From Bog-756 sp963839925 (GTDB lineage: Bacteria > Actinomycetota > Acidimicrobiia > Acidimicrobiales > RAAP-2), in contig CAWIWV010000001.1 in the NCBI GenBank assembly GCA_963839925.1, positions 1,240,001 through 1,304,000 of the forward strand: a stretch of DNA of 64,000 nt. Direction: 5' to 3'. The stretch's first letter is position 1; each line of letters opens with the position of its first letter. The position numbers and the translations under genes were made by a program. A model generated the notes under the pieces. That model did no database searches and was not told the DNA's origin. It was given only the letters and a program-made list of their open reading frames with translations. This document shows, piece after piece, positions 9,190-18,202 of the stretch.

Positions 9190-9428
9190 CAGAGCTTGGT
9201 GGTGATCAGGTCGAACGCCTGACCGATGGTCTCGATGCCCTCGAGCTCGGTCTCTTCCACGGAGACGTCGAAGGACTCCTCGAGCGCCATCACCAACTCG
9301 ACCAGATCGAGGCTGTCGGCATCGAGATCCTCGGCGAACCGTGCCTCTCTGGTCACCTTGTCGGCAGGCACCTGGAGCACCTCCACCGCGCACTCCCTGA
9401 ACTTGTCGAATGCCTCGTCGTCACTCAC
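9189..9428 (-). CDS. acpP: Acyl carrier protein
   Basis: A 79-residue acidic four-helix carrier. The phosphopantetheine attachment serine is in DLDADSLDLVELVMALEE, near residue 38. Length and charge are typical of the dedicated fatty-acid ACP. It sits between fabG and fabF, and its stop overlaps the fabF ATG. A gap of about 107 bases separates it from fabG; this stretch holds no gene and could contain a separate promoter or leader for acpP. Confidence 0.95.
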   Translation of the reverse strand: MSDDEAFDKFRECAVEVLQVPADKVTREARFAEDLDADSLDLVELVMALEESFDVSVEETELEGIETIGQAFDLITTKL

Positions 9429-9535
9429 GCATCTGCTCCTTTGCTCGGGGTTTCATCGAACTGTCTGCCATGGCGCCCACCCTTGTCAAAGTGAGTGCTG
9501 CGGTGCTGTCGCCGGCCCTCGTGGCTGCCTGGCGG

Positions 9536-10288
9536 TCACAGGCCCATGCCGAGCCCACCGTCCACCGGAAGGACCGCACCGGTGATGTAGCCCGCACCGG
9601 CGGAGGCGAGGAAGCCGACAGCCTCTGCGATCTCGTCGGGTCGGGCGACCCGTCCGAGCGGAACCTGAGCCTGGAACTCGCCGACCCGTTCCTCTCCGAG
9701 CGCTGCCAGCATATTCGTTTCGACCAGGCCCGGAGCGACCACGTTCACCGTGATCGAGCGGCTGGCCACCTCTCGGGCCATCGAACGGGCCATGCCGACC
9801 AGACCGGCCTTTGAGGCTGCGTAGTTGGCCTGGCCAGGGGATCCGATGAACCCGCCGACCGAGCTGATCATGATCACCCGCCCTCGGTGGAGCCGGATCA
9901 TCTTGGCCAGCGCCCGCTTGGCCACCCAGAAGGTGCCGGACAGGTTGGTGTCGATGACCTCCGACCAGGCGTCGTCACTCATCCGGAGCACCAGCATGTC
10001 GCGGGTGACGCCGGCGTTGGCCACGAGGATCTCGACCGGTCCCCACTCCTTCTCGATCGCATCGAACGCCGCGCCCACCTGATCACGGTCGGTCACGTCG
10101 CAGGCAATGGAGAGCAGCCGGTCGCTCTGCAGGCCGTCCTCCTCGATCTTCCCGGATCGCGAGGTCACCGCGACCCTGTCCCCGCGGTCGAGGAACCAGC
10201 GTGCGATGGCCAGACCGATGCCACGTGAACCCCCGGTGACCAGGACCACCCGGCCCTCGGCGGAGTCGTCGGTGTCGGGCTCGCTCAC
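9536..10288 (-). CDS. fabG: 3-oxoacyl-ACP reductase
   Basis: The NADPH-dependent ketoreductase of fatty-acid elongation, 250 residues. SDR motifs are TGGSRGIGLAIA, NAGVTRD, the catalytic Ser in ISSVGGFIGSPGQ, YAASKAGLVGM, the FabG-like VNVVAPGLVETNM and a C-terminal GAVLPVDGGLGMGL. GTG 10288 overlaps the fabD stop (GTGA); the upstream part of the open frame is a shadow of fabD. FabG identity is favoured over a generic SDR because of its position between fabD and acpP. Confidence 0.9.
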   Translation of the reverse strand: MSEPDTDDSAEGRVVLVTGGSRGIGLAIARWFLDRGDRVAVTSRSGKIEEDGLQSDRLLSIACDVTDRDQVGAAFDAIEKEWGPVEILVANAGVTRDMLVLRMSDDAWSEVIDTNLSGTFWVAKRALAKMIRLHRGRVIMISSVGGFIGSPGQANYAASKAGLVGMARSMAREVASRSITVNVVAPGLVETNMLAALGEERVGEFQAQVPLGRVARPDEIAEAVGFLASAGAGYITGAVLPVDGGLGMGL

Positions 10289-11541
10289 GATCCCGCGCCT
10301 TGGGTGCGGATCCACGCCACCGGCTGACCCTCCACGACCCGCTCGCCCCGGACTGCGAGCCACCGGACCAGAATCCCGTCGAACGGGGTACGGACGTCGG
10401 TCGGTCCGACCGTGCCGACCCGATCGCCGACCGCGAGGAGCGAACCGGGTTCTGCACCCTCGCCGCTGCCCGGCGCGGCGGTGGCTTCGGCGAGTGCGGT
10501 GCTCTCGAGCGCCGCAAGGTGGACGTCGGGTTCGAAGACGCCGGGGGTCGGGCTCACGATGACCCGCTCCGAGGTGTACAGGTGCTCGCCCTGGTGGGCG
10601 GGGCCGGAGGCCGTCCACTCGTCGCTCCCGGCCAGGGAGTCCATGAGTTTGTCGAGGTCCTCGGGCACGGCGACGGTGACCGCCCGGACGTCGGGGATGG
10701 TTCGCCGGACCATGCCGGTGAGGACCCCGCCCGGGCCGAGCTCGGCAACCAGGGTCGCTCCTCGCCCACCGAGGGCTTCGAGGGTCTGGCGCCAGCGGAC
10801 CGGGCTGCAGAGCTGTGCGGAGAGGAGCCCGGGCCACTCGGCCGGATCGGTGTGGCCTCGGGCGTCGACGTTCGCCATCACCGGAACCTCGGGCGAGTGG
10901 AACTCGACGGCGTCCAGGGTCTCACGCAGCCGGGCTCGTGCAGGGAGCATGAGCTGGGTGTGGAAGGCGCCTGACACCGGGATGGGCAGGACCTTTCGGG
11001 CTCCCAGCTCCCTGGCCCGTGCTGCGCCGGATTCCACGCCCGAGGCGGTGCCGGCAATGACCACCTGGCCAGGTGCGTTGTAGTTGGCGACCCAGACCTC
11101 GTCCTCGGCCCGCTGGCAGGCCGCCTCGGCGTCGTCGTCGGTGATTCCGATGAGCGCGGCCATCGTGCCGGGGTGTTCGTCTGCAGCTGCCTGCATGGCG
11201 TTGCCACGCTCGATGACCAGCCGGGTTCCGTCGGACAGCGAGAGCGCCCCTGAGGCGACCAAGGCGGTGTACTCGCCCAGGCTGTGGCCCGCACACGCCG
11301 CCGGGAACATGCCCAACCGCTCCACCGCGTCGAGGACGACCAGGCTGGTCACAAAGGTGGCGAGCTGGGCGTTTGCCGTGCGGGTCAGCTCCTCCATGGG
11401 AGCCTCCAGCAACAACGAGGTGAGGTCCCGCCCGGCGATCTCCGAGGCCTCTGAGGCGACCTCCCACGAGGGGTGCTTGATCCAGGCGTGACCCATCCCG
11501 GACCGCTGCGATCCCTGACCGGGGAAGGTAAAGGCCAGCAC
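10285..11541 (-). CDS. fabD: Malonyl-CoA:ACP transacylase with C-terminal biotin-carrier-like extension
   Basis: Residues 1-310 are a complete FabD: FPGQGSQRSGMG at the N-terminus, the active-site Ser in AGHSLGEYTAL, the catalytic His in GAFHTQLM and GPGGVLTGM. It loads malonyl groups onto ACP. FabD proteins usually end here, but about 108 more residues follow. That extension contains VSPTPGVF, then GSLLAVGDRVGTVGP, VRTPFDGIL and GERVVEGQPVAWIR, which follow the order of a BCCP/lipoyl beta-barrel. The EAMKM position reads GPTDV, so the biotinylated lysine is missing. A GAGGAGA ribosome binding site precedes the GTG start. It is first gene of the fab block. Confidence 0.92.
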   Translation of the reverse strand: MLAFTFPGQGSQRSGMGHAWIKHPSWEVASEASEIAGRDLTSLLLEAPMEELTRTANAQLATFVTSLVVLDAVERLGMFPAACAGHSLGEYTALVASGALSLSDGTRLVIERGNAMQAAADEHPGTMAALIGITDDDAEAACQRAEDEVWVANYNAPGQVVIAGTASGVESGAARARELGARKVLPIPVSGAFHTQLMLPARARLRETLDAVEFHSPEVPVMANVDARGHTDPAEWPGLLSAQLCSPVRWRQTLEALGGRGATLVAELGPGGVLTGMVRRTIPDVRAVTVAVPEDLDKLMDSLAGSDEWTASGPAHQGEHLYTSERVIVSPTPGVFEPDVHLAALESTALAEATAAPGSGEGAEPGSLLAVGDRVGTVGPTDVRTPFDGILVRWLAVRGERVVEGQPVAWIRTQGAGS

Positions 11542-11680
11542 CTACGTCTCCTCTCGGACCCTCGTGGTCGAGATCGACCATCGGTTGCGGACAAGTGTGG
11601 CACGGCGGTGGGTGGAGGCGGGGTTACCCGACCGTCAGCGGCCCGGCCAGTGCTGGACTGGATGTGGCAGTGTGCTGGGC

Positions 11681-12382
11681 GTGCTGTTCATCCACGAGAC
11701 CCACTCGGTCGTCGGCAAGAAGGCGGAGCGGTTCGAGGCCGCCTACCGGGACGGGTGGATGCCGGCCCTGGCGGGAGGATCGGATGCTCGGCTGCTCTGG
11801 TACTTCGATCTGGCTCATGGGACAGGGCTCTCCTATCGGGTGGTGACGGTGACCGGCGTCGAGGACGGTGCGGCGTGGGCCCGGTTGGCCGAGCGGGTCG
11901 CCGGGGGCGATCTCCGGACCTGGGCACGCCATCGTGACGGGCTCCAGCACAGCTCCATCGCCCGGATGCTCGGGCCGCTCCCGTGGTCGCCGACGGTCGC
12001 CGAGCTGTCTGACGTTCCGACCGACCCGGCCGAGCACGAACCGGTCCTCTACATGGAGGACACCATGTGGCCGTTTCCGGGGAGAGTCGGTGCGTACATC
12101 GAGGCTGCGGGGGCCATCTACGACAAGGCCTTGCAAGCACCGAGTTCGCAGATGCACATGTCGATCCAGCTGGCCCTGCAGACCCTCCCCGGCGCCGGTC
12201 GCTCTCCCGAGGTGACTCTCCTCCAGCGCCTCTCCTCGCTCGAGCCGCTCATCCGGCTCCTCACGAACGACCCGCCGCCCGCGGTGGTAGCGCCCGGGTC
12301 GTGGATGCACGAGGCACTCGAGCTACGAGACCAATGGCAGAGCAGGCTCCTCCGTTCCGCTCCGTGGTCGCCGCTGCCATGA
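11681..12382 (+). CDS. Uncharacterised protein, tandem paralogue 1
   Basis: A 233-residue soluble protein of unknown function. It begins LFIHETHSVVGKKAERFE and ends QWQSRLLRSAPWSPLP, and both ends align closely with the next gene. Each protein appears to have two similar halves, the second beginning near VLYMEDTMWPF, which suggests a doubled ferredoxin-like alpha/beta-barrel of the ABM/NIPSNAP kind; that is inference from strand pattern only. GTG 11681 was chosen because it aligns with the second paralogue; GTG 11672 is possible. Its stop overlaps the ATG of the next gene, so the two are coupled. It diverges from fabD. Confidence 0.75.
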   Translation: MLFIHETHSVVGKKAERFEAAYRDGWMPALAGGSDARLLWYFDLAHGTGLSYRVVTVTGVEDGAAWARLAERVAGGDLRTWARHRDGLQHSSIARMLGPLPWSPTVAELSDVPTDPAEHEPVLYMEDTMWPFPGRVGAYIEAAGAIYDKALQAPSSQMHMSIQLALQTLPGAGRSPEVTLLQRLSSLEPLIRLLTNDPPPAVVAPGSWMHEALELRDQWQSRLLRSAPWSPLP

Positions 12383-13092
12383 CCATGCTCTTCATGCACG
12401 AGACCCACAAGGTGATCGGAAAGAACGCCGACCGATTCGAGCGCCTCTGGCGGGAGGAGGTGATGGGAGCGCTCGCCTCCGGGTCCGATGCCCGTCTCCT
12501 CTGGTATCTCAATCACGCCATGGGGAGCGGACCCGCCTACCAGGTGGTGACCATCACCGGCATCAGCGGGGGAGAGGCGTGGGAGGCCCTCACCCATCGG
12601 ATGCTCTCCGGCGACCTGAGCGACCTGGCGGCCGAGCTCGACGCCTGCCGCTACGAAACACAGGGCAAGCTCCTCGTCCCGGTGTCGTGGTCGGCCCTCC
12701 AGGGGGTCGCGTTGGAGGACGTTCCCACGGACGGGCGCGAGCACGAGCTGTCGATCTACATGCAGGACACCGGATGGCCGGACTCCCCCCTCGACGACTA
12801 CATCCGGATGTGGGACGTCGAGTACTGGCAGCACATGCGCCAGACGCCGCCCGAGCGACGCCTCTTGGACGTACAGGCCTGCTTCCAGCTCTCCTTCGGG
12901 ACCGGCAAACGCCCCGAAGCGATCCTCATGCAGAAGGTCGTCAACACCTCGATCCTGGGCGGGTTGATCATGAGCGCCGAAAAGCACGACCCGGACACCT
13001 GGCCCGGCAGCTACATGCACCGCAGCCTCGAGGTGCGCGATCAGTGGGAGAGCAAGCTCCTGCGCACCAGCAGGTGGTCGCCGCTCTTCTGA
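12379..13092 (+). CDS. Uncharacterised protein, tandem paralogue 2
   Basis: A 237-residue homologue of the preceding gene: MLFMHETHKVIGKNADRFE at the start, DARLLWYLNHAMGSGPAYQVVTITG in the first half, ELSIYMQDTGWP in the second and QWESKLLRTSRWSPLF at the end. No catalytic motif, signal peptide or membrane helix is visible. A heteromeric or heterodimeric pair is plausible because the genes overlap by four bases (ATGA). ATG 12385 is an alternative start two codons in. A NIPSNAP/EthD-like fold is a guess. The conserved HETH near the N-terminus and the terminal W-S-P-L are the best handles for a search. Confidence 0.78.
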   Translation: MTMLFMHETHKVIGKNADRFERLWREEVMGALASGSDARLLWYLNHAMGSGPAYQVVTITGISGGEAWEALTHRMLSGDLSDLAAELDACRYETQGKLLVPVSWSALQGVALEDVPTDGREHELSIYMQDTGWPDSPLDDYIRMWDVEYWQHMRQTPPERRLLDVQACFQLSFGTGKRPEAILMQKVVNTSILGGLIMSAEKHDPDTWPGSYMHRSLEVRDQWESKLLRTSRWSPLF

Positions 13093-13106
13093 GCTCGTGT
13101 CCTCGC

Positions 13107-13264
13107 TCAGGTGTCTCGGGTCATCATCCGCCAGGCGCCGATGCCGGTCCAGAACACCAGCCAGGCGACGACCACCAGGCCTGAGTCGTCAGGTAGGGCC
13201 AGCCCCCGCACCCGCAGATTCTTCGCCTTGACGCGTCGAACCCCCCGGCAACGCTCCGAGGGGT
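13107..13264 (-). pseudogene. Possible C-terminal remnant of an ABC-2-type permease
   Basis: Reading the minus strand to a TGA at 13107-13109 gives about 50 codons whose last 40 look genuinely coding: a basic stretch RRVKAKNLRVRG, then LALPDDSG, then one strong hydrophobic helix VVVAWLVFWTGIGAW and a short basic tail RMMTRDT. This is how ABC-2 transporter permeases commonly end. A stop codon closes the frame about 52 codons upstream and there is no plausible start, so an intact gene is not possible. I read it as the decayed tail of a lost permease gene. A chance frame in GC-rich DNA remains possible. Confidence 0.35.
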
Positions 13265-13268
13265 TCGA
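13236..13268. terminator. Inverted repeat between convergent genes
   Basis: TCGAACCCC at 13236-13244 and GGGGTTCGA at 13260-13268 form a perfect 9-bp stem with a 15-base loop. It lies between the plus-strand paralogue pair and the minus-strand deacetylase gene and could end both transcripts. There is no T-tract on either side, so intrinsic termination is uncertain. The GGTTCGA core resembles a tRNA T-arm, but no tRNA fold surrounds it. Confidence 0.4.
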
Positions 13269-13291
13269 ACGTCAGTAGCTGTTGGGGACGG

Positions 13292-16200
13292 TCAGGTCAC
13301 GGTGAGGGTGAACGACTGGGTCACTGCACCGGTGCTGTTGGTCGCGGTCACCGTCAGGGGGTAGGTACCAGCCGTGCGCGGGGTCCCGCTGAGTGTCATC
13401 GTGCCGTTCGTTGACCGTCCCCAGGTGAGGCCGGTCACCGTGCCGGTGTGGGTGAGGGTCGGCAGTGGTGATCCGGTCGAGGTGAACGTGAAGGTGAACG
13501 CCGTACCGTGTACCCCTGATGCCTTCGCGGCACTGGTGATCGCCGGCGGTTGGGTCACCGTCAGCACGAATGTCTGGTTGGTCGACCCGCCAGAGTTGGA
13601 GGCGGTGATGGTGAGGGTGTACGTGCCTCCGGTTCCGGCGTTCGGTGTTCCGGCGATCGTTGCGGTTCCATCGCCGTTGTTGGTGAAGGTGAGCCCTGCC
13701 GGCAGGCTGCCGGTTTCGGAGAGTGCGGCAACCGGGGATCCGGTGCTCCTGACGGAGAACCCGAACGTCGCCCCCACGGCAGCCGTTGCAGAGGCCGCGG
13801 TGGAGATGGTCGGCGCACCGGTCACCGTGAGAACGAACGACTGGGTCGTCGATCCTGCCGAGTTGGTGGCGGTGATGGTGATCGGGAAGACGCCGCTGGT
13901 GGTGGCAGGTCCGGTGATGTCTGCGGTGCCGTCACCGTTGTTGCTGAAGCTGACTCCCTTTGGCAGGGTGCCCGACTCCTTCACGTTGGTGGTGAAGGTG
14001 GCGGACTGCGAGTTGGCCACCGTGGTCACCGTGAAATCGAAGTTGGCGTTGACGGCAACCGATGTCGACGCCGCGCTGGTGAAGACCGGAACGTTTGCAC
14101 CCGATTTACCTGCTGCCTTGACGGTCAGGGTGAACGCCTGGGTCGTGGAGCCGCCGGTGTTGGTGGCCTTGATCGTGATGGCCGTGGTGCTGGCCGCAGC
14201 GGTGCCGGCGATCGAGGCGGTCCCGTTCCCGTTGTCGGTGAAGGTCACGCCGGAAGGAAGGGCGCCCGTTTCGGTGAGTGCTGCCGTCGGGTACGCGGTG
14301 GTGCTGACGGTGAAGGCGAACGCAGTTGCGGCGGTCTCTGTCGCAGTGGCCGCGCTGGTGATGGTCGGCACGTGGGCGACGGTGATCACGAAGGCCTGGC
14401 TCGTCTTACCCGAGGAGTTGGTAGCGAAGAGATTGATGTTGTAGTTGCCGGTGTCGGCTGCCGCAGGGGTACCCGAGATGGTGGCGGTGCCGTTGGTGGC
14501 AGCGGTGAAGGTCAGTCCCGCAGGCAGGGCTCCGCCCTCGGTGATCGTCGGGGTGGTCGTCCCGGTGGCGGTCACGGTGAACGATCCGGCCACTCCGGAC
14601 GTGAAGGTGGTCGATGCCGCGCTGGTGATGGCGAGCGACCCACTGATGACGGTCAGGGTGAAGGCCTGAGTGGTCGACCCGGCAGTACTGGCCGCCTTGA
14701 TCGTGAGCGGGAACGTGCCTTCGCTGGCGGCGGTGAGGGTTCCGGTGACGGTGGCGGTCCCGTTGCCGTTATCCGTGAAGGTCACACCCGAGGGCAGGGT
14801 TCCCGTTTCGGTCAGTGTGGGCGTCGGAGATCCGGTCGCGGTCACTGTGAAGGACGGTGTCTGCCCGACCGTGAAGGTGGTCGAGGTCGCACTGGTGATG
14901 CTCGGCGGTGTACCCGGTGCGATGACCGTGATGGTCAGGTTCAAGGTCGCTGTCGAGCCCGAGGAGTTGGTGGCCTGGATGGTCACCGGATAGGTCCCGC
15001 CGTTGGCGGTGGTGCTACCCGAGATGCTGCCGGTCCCGTTGCCGTTGTCGGTGAAGGTGAGCCCTGCGGGCAAGGTGCCCTGTTCGGTGATGGTCGGGGC
15101 CGGGTAGCCGGTGGTGGTGATGGTGTAGGTGCTGTTGGTCCCGACGGTGAAGCTGGCGGTGTTGGCACTGGTGATGGTCGGGGCCTGTGAGTTGGTCAGG
15201 GTGAAGGACTGGGTCGGCGAACCATTGGCATTCGTCGCCTTGATGGTGATCGGGTAGGACCCTCCGGTCGAAGCGGCCGGGGTGCCCGAGATGGTGGCGG
15301 TCCCGTTCCCGTTGTCTGTGAAGGTGAGACCGGAGGGCAGGGCGCCGGTCTCGGTGATCGCCGGGGTCGGCGCACCGGTGGTGGTCACGGTGAAGTTGAA
15401 CGACGCGCCGACGATCGAGGCGGCAGCGTTTGCGCTGGTGATGGTCGGGGCGACGTTTTCGTTCAAGGTGACCGAGCCAGACGCCGGAACCGGGGTCCAG
15501 GCCGAGAGCTGCCCGCCGTAGGGGGAGCCGAAGGGAGCCCCGTTGACCGTCGTGCCGGGCGGCACGGTGACCGGGATGCTCACCGGGGTGCCCGAGGTGT
15601 TGGAGAGGGTGACCACCCCGTTCTGCTCGGAAGCGGTGACCGTGCCGGCGTTGACCGCATTCGCCCAGGCCGACTGAAGGCCGAGGACCTGGGCCTCGGA
15701 GGTGTCGGTCATCTGGGTGATCGGTGCGGTGCTGTTGTACCAGCTGTTGTACTGGGCAAGGGTGTTCGAGATGAGGGACAACAAGGTGTAGTCCGGGCCG
15801 ATCAGGTCGGTCTGGTGGTCGTATTGGACCCTCGGGTTGTTGTTCAAGATGTGGCTCAACATGATGTGGGACTCAGAGGCCAAGAAGCTGGCTTGCGTCG
15901 CAGGGGTGGTGATGCAGGTGGTGGCCGAGGTGTCGGTGCAGTGACCGGTCTCTGAGGGGAACGAGGTGTTCCCCAAGGAGACCCCTTGGGACACATAGAG
16001 GGTGTTGTACTCGTTCAGCTCGTCGGCCCAGGTGGAGGCGTTGTAGTAGATGTTGTTCGGGTAACGGGGGGCGGATTCGGCGACGTTTGTGCCCGAGGTC
16101 TCCGAGTACTGGGTCGGCTGGCGGGAGGCGTCGGAGGCAAAGGCTGTGATGCCTGCCCCGGCGAGGGCTGCGGGCATGTTCGGGTTCTCGATGCCCGAGT

Positions 16201-17989
16201 GCTCACCGGTGACGAGCGCACTGGGGTCGAAGTTCGGCAGTCCGTTCGCCGCGGCGAAGGCCTGGTTCATCCCGATCTCCTGGTCGATCGAGGCGTCCGG
16301 GCTGGCAGAGGTCGCCGGATCCCAGCTGCCGGCCGCACTCGAGCAGTCGATCCCCGGGTTGGTCGCGGTCGGATAGGTGTCAGAAGAGTCGGGGGCGCCC
16401 CCAGGGCTGGTCGCCCCGGTGTCGGTGAACCCGTAGGTGGAGGCGGTCCCCTCCGGCACCTGTCCGATCAGGCCGTAGGTGGTCGAGCCTGGGTTCTCCC
16501 GGTAGATGTCGTAGCCCCAGAAGCCGGTGCCACCGGTGTGGTTGGCCTCTTCTTGGGAGAGGGTGGGCCCGGCGTTGCCTGCGGTCCCGGTGCCGTTGGT
16601 GGCGTCGGGCCACGAAAGGGTGACCGACCCACCGGTCGAAACGGTCGCCGACTTGGAGAGGGAAGGCTCTGACTCCCCGTAGGCGGTGGCGGCGGTGATC
16701 TCGTAGTTGTAGGCACCAGCGGTGAGCGAGCCTCCGGTCGCAGACGGGGTGGCCGAGGTGAGGGCCTGGGGCTGCCAGGCGATGCAGCCGAGGAACTGGT
16801 GGGACCAGGTGTGGTTGATCCAGTTGAAGTCCGCCTTGTCGGCCAAGAGTGCATTGACCAGTCCCTGGTCGTTCGGGTAGCTCGGATCGACCACCTGGCC
16901 GGGGTCGGTATAGGTCCCGCTCGGGTCGGTGACCGATCCGGTGCAGTTGGCACTCGACTCGTCGGTCGCAACCGGTGCGGTGCAGGCCCCGATCCCGTTG
17001 AAGGCCATGTTCAACTTGATACCGGTCTGGGCCTCCCAGTTGACGACATAGGCGACGTCGGCGGCACTCATCTGCACGTCGGCGGGAACGCCCGGTGCAG
17101 ACCCGGGGGTCGCTCCTTGGACCGCTACCGGGCAGGTGTAGTCGACCGGGTCGGTCGCACCCGGGGTGCACTGGTATTGCGAGCTCCACTCGTTGTCCGA
17201 GATGAAGTTGTCGTCGACGTCCTGGCCGAAGTAGTTGCGGTAGAGGCCGAGATGGGTGTCGGCGGTCACCCAGTTGATGAGACCGGGAGCGAGCAGTTCG
17301 AACTGGAGCTGGTTGGCGTTGTAGTCGAAGTCGAGTTCGAGCTCGGAGACATTGGCTTGAGGATCGGTCGAGGGGTGCTGGTAGACGCCGGCGAGGACCT
17401 GTCCGGCGGCGTTGTCGAGCCAGGGGGTAAAGGGTGCCCCGGCGTTCACCGTTGCCCCGTAGCCGTAGGTGCCGGTGTCGAAGGGAACCGGACCGGTCAG
17501 CTCGGGCAGGGCGGCGAGGCCGGCGGTGGTGAGGGTTCCGGTGGTGCCGTCGAGGGCACCGGCGGTGGCATCGGTGATCCCGAGGTAGGGATAGGTGTAG
17601 CCGTCGATCTGGCGGACCCCGTAGAGGGTCTCGTAGGTGAAGAGGGAGGTGAGCTGTCCTGCGGCAAAGGCAGCGGGGGAGTCGGCGATGACCACCCCGT
17701 TGTAGGGACCGACCGAACCGGCGGTGGTCGGGAGCGTGGGCAGGGTCACCGTCTCTGCCCCGTAGGCACCGGATGCGGTGACCTCGGTGAAGGGGACGCC
17801 TTCACTGGTGAGGGCCGACGCCCACGCAGCGCTGGTCGGATCGGCCGACCCGGAACCCACCAGCAGCACCTTCAGGTCGAGCTGGATCGGCGTCGCACCT
17901 TCGGCCTTGTTGGCGACGATCGACAACAGGGAGCCAACCAACAGCGTGGCCATCCCCAGCATTGCTACGGACCGCAGAATTCTTTTCAT
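13292..17989 (-). CDS. Secreted Agd3-like (CE18-type) polysaccharide deacetylase with eight Ig-like repeats
   Basis: About 1565 residues. A Sec signal peptide (MKRILRSVAML... through ANKAEGA) is followed by an N-terminal domain to about residue 250. The catalytic region has DVDDNF near residue 256 and HTWSH near 391, matching the metal-binding Asp and H-x3-H of NodB-type deacetylases in the order seen in Agd3/CE18. A fibronectin-III-like module (about 400-520) is inserted, then the domain resumes through TGEHSG to about 845. The remainder is eight repeats of about 90 residues with signatures such as PTITSA, LPSGLTFTDNG, ATISGTP and TQSFTLTV, the putative-Ig (He_PIG) type. Likely role: extracellular deacetylation of an amino-sugar polymer, anchored by the repeats. 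An alternative start is ATG 18031. Confidence 0.75.
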   Translation of the reverse strand: MKRILRSVAMLGMATLLVGSLLSIVANKAEGATPIQLDLKVLLVGSGSADPTSAAWASALTSEGVPFTEVTASGAYGAETVTLPTLPTTAGSVGPYNGVVIADSPAAFAAGQLTSLFTYETLYGVRQIDGYTYPYLGITDATAGALDGTTGTLTTAGLAALPELTGPVPFDTGTYGYGATVNAGAPFTPWLDNAAGQVLAGVYQHPSTDPQANVSELELDFDYNANQLQFELLAPGLINWVTADTHLGLYRNYFGQDVDDNFISDNEWSSQYQCTPGATDPVDYTCPVAVQGATPGSAPGVPADVQMSAADVAYVVNWEAQTGIKLNMAFNGIGACTAPVATDESSANCTGSVTDPSGTYTDPGQVVDPSYPNDQGLVNALLADKADFNWINHTWSHQFLGCIAWQPQALTSATPSATGGSLTAGAYNYEITAATAYGESEPSLSKSATVSTGGSVTLSWPDATNGTGTAGNAGPTLSQEEANHTGGTGFWGYDIYRENPGSTTYGLIGQVPEGTASTYGFTDTGATSPGGAPDSSDTYPTATNPGIDCSSAAGSWDPATSASPDASIDQEIGMNQAFAAANGLPNFDPSALVTGEHSGIENPNMPAALAGAGITAFASDASRQPTQYSETSGTNVAESAPRYPNNIYYNASTWADELNEYNTLYVSQGVSLGNTSFPSETGHCTDTSATTCITTPATQASFLASESHIMLSHILNNNPRVQYDHQTDLIGPDYTLLSLISNTLAQYNSWYNSTAPITQMTDTSEAQVLGLQSAWANAVNAGTVTASEQNGVVTLSNTSGTPVSIPVTVPPGTTVNGAPFGSPYGGQLSAWTPVPASGSVTLNENVAPTITSANAAASIVGASFNFTVTTTGAPTPAITETGALPSGLTFTDNGNGTATISGTPAASTGGSYPITIKATNANGSPTQSFTLTNSQAPTITSANTASFTVGTNSTYTITTTGYPAPTITEQGTLPAGLTFTDNGNGTGSISGSTTANGGTYPVTIQATNSSGSTATLNLTITVIAPGTPPSITSATSTTFTVGQTPSFTVTATGSPTPTLTETGTLPSGVTFTDNGNGTATVTGTLTAASEGTFPLTIKAASTAGSTTQAFTLTVISGSLAITSAASTTFTSGVAGSFTVTATGTTTPTITEGGALPAGLTFTAATNGTATISGTPAAADTGNYNINLFATNSSGKTSQAFVITVAHVPTITSAATATETAATAFAFTVSTTAYPTAALTETGALPSGVTFTDNGNGTASIAGTAAASTTAITIKATNTGGSTTQAFTLTVKAAGKSGANVPVFTSAASTSVAVNANFDFTVTTVANSQSATFTTNVKESGTLPKGVSFSNNGDGTADITGPATTSGVFPITITATNSAGSTTQSFVLTVTGAPTISTAASATAAVGATFGFSVRSTGSPVAALSETGSLPAGLTFTNNGDGTATIAGTPNAGTGGTYTLTITASNSGGSTNQTFVLTVTQPPAITSAAKASGVHGTAFTFTFTSTGSPLPTLTHTGTVTGLTWGRSTNGTMTLSGTPRTAGTYPLTVTATNSTGAVTQSFTLTVT

Positions 17990-18202
17990 GTTCGAAGTCG
18001 ACCTTCCACCAAACGCCCGCGCGAGCATCACCGGGGTACCCTCCGAACCTAAGACAGCCGAAGTGTCGCCACTACCCTGTATCGGGCCTCGCGACCCTGC
18101 TTTTTGGGGCGCCCAGCCCCTGCGCTACCTGGGGTCCTGCGGGGCCCTGGCCAATCGGGTTGCTACCATGCAGGCACGCCAACGATCAGGACGGAGGGCC
18201 CG

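Noticed and set aside
13236..13270. GGTTCGAA motif as part of a tRNA
   Set aside because: No acceptor, D or anticodon arm can be folded around it on either strand.
13550..15190. Long Gly/Arg-rich plus-strand frame
   Set aside because: It is produced by the repetitive antisense of the Ig-like repeats.
13292..15480. Repeat array resembling a CRISPR or tandem DNA repeat
   Set aside because: The periodicity is that of diverged 90-residue protein repeats; there are no short identical repeats with unique spacers.
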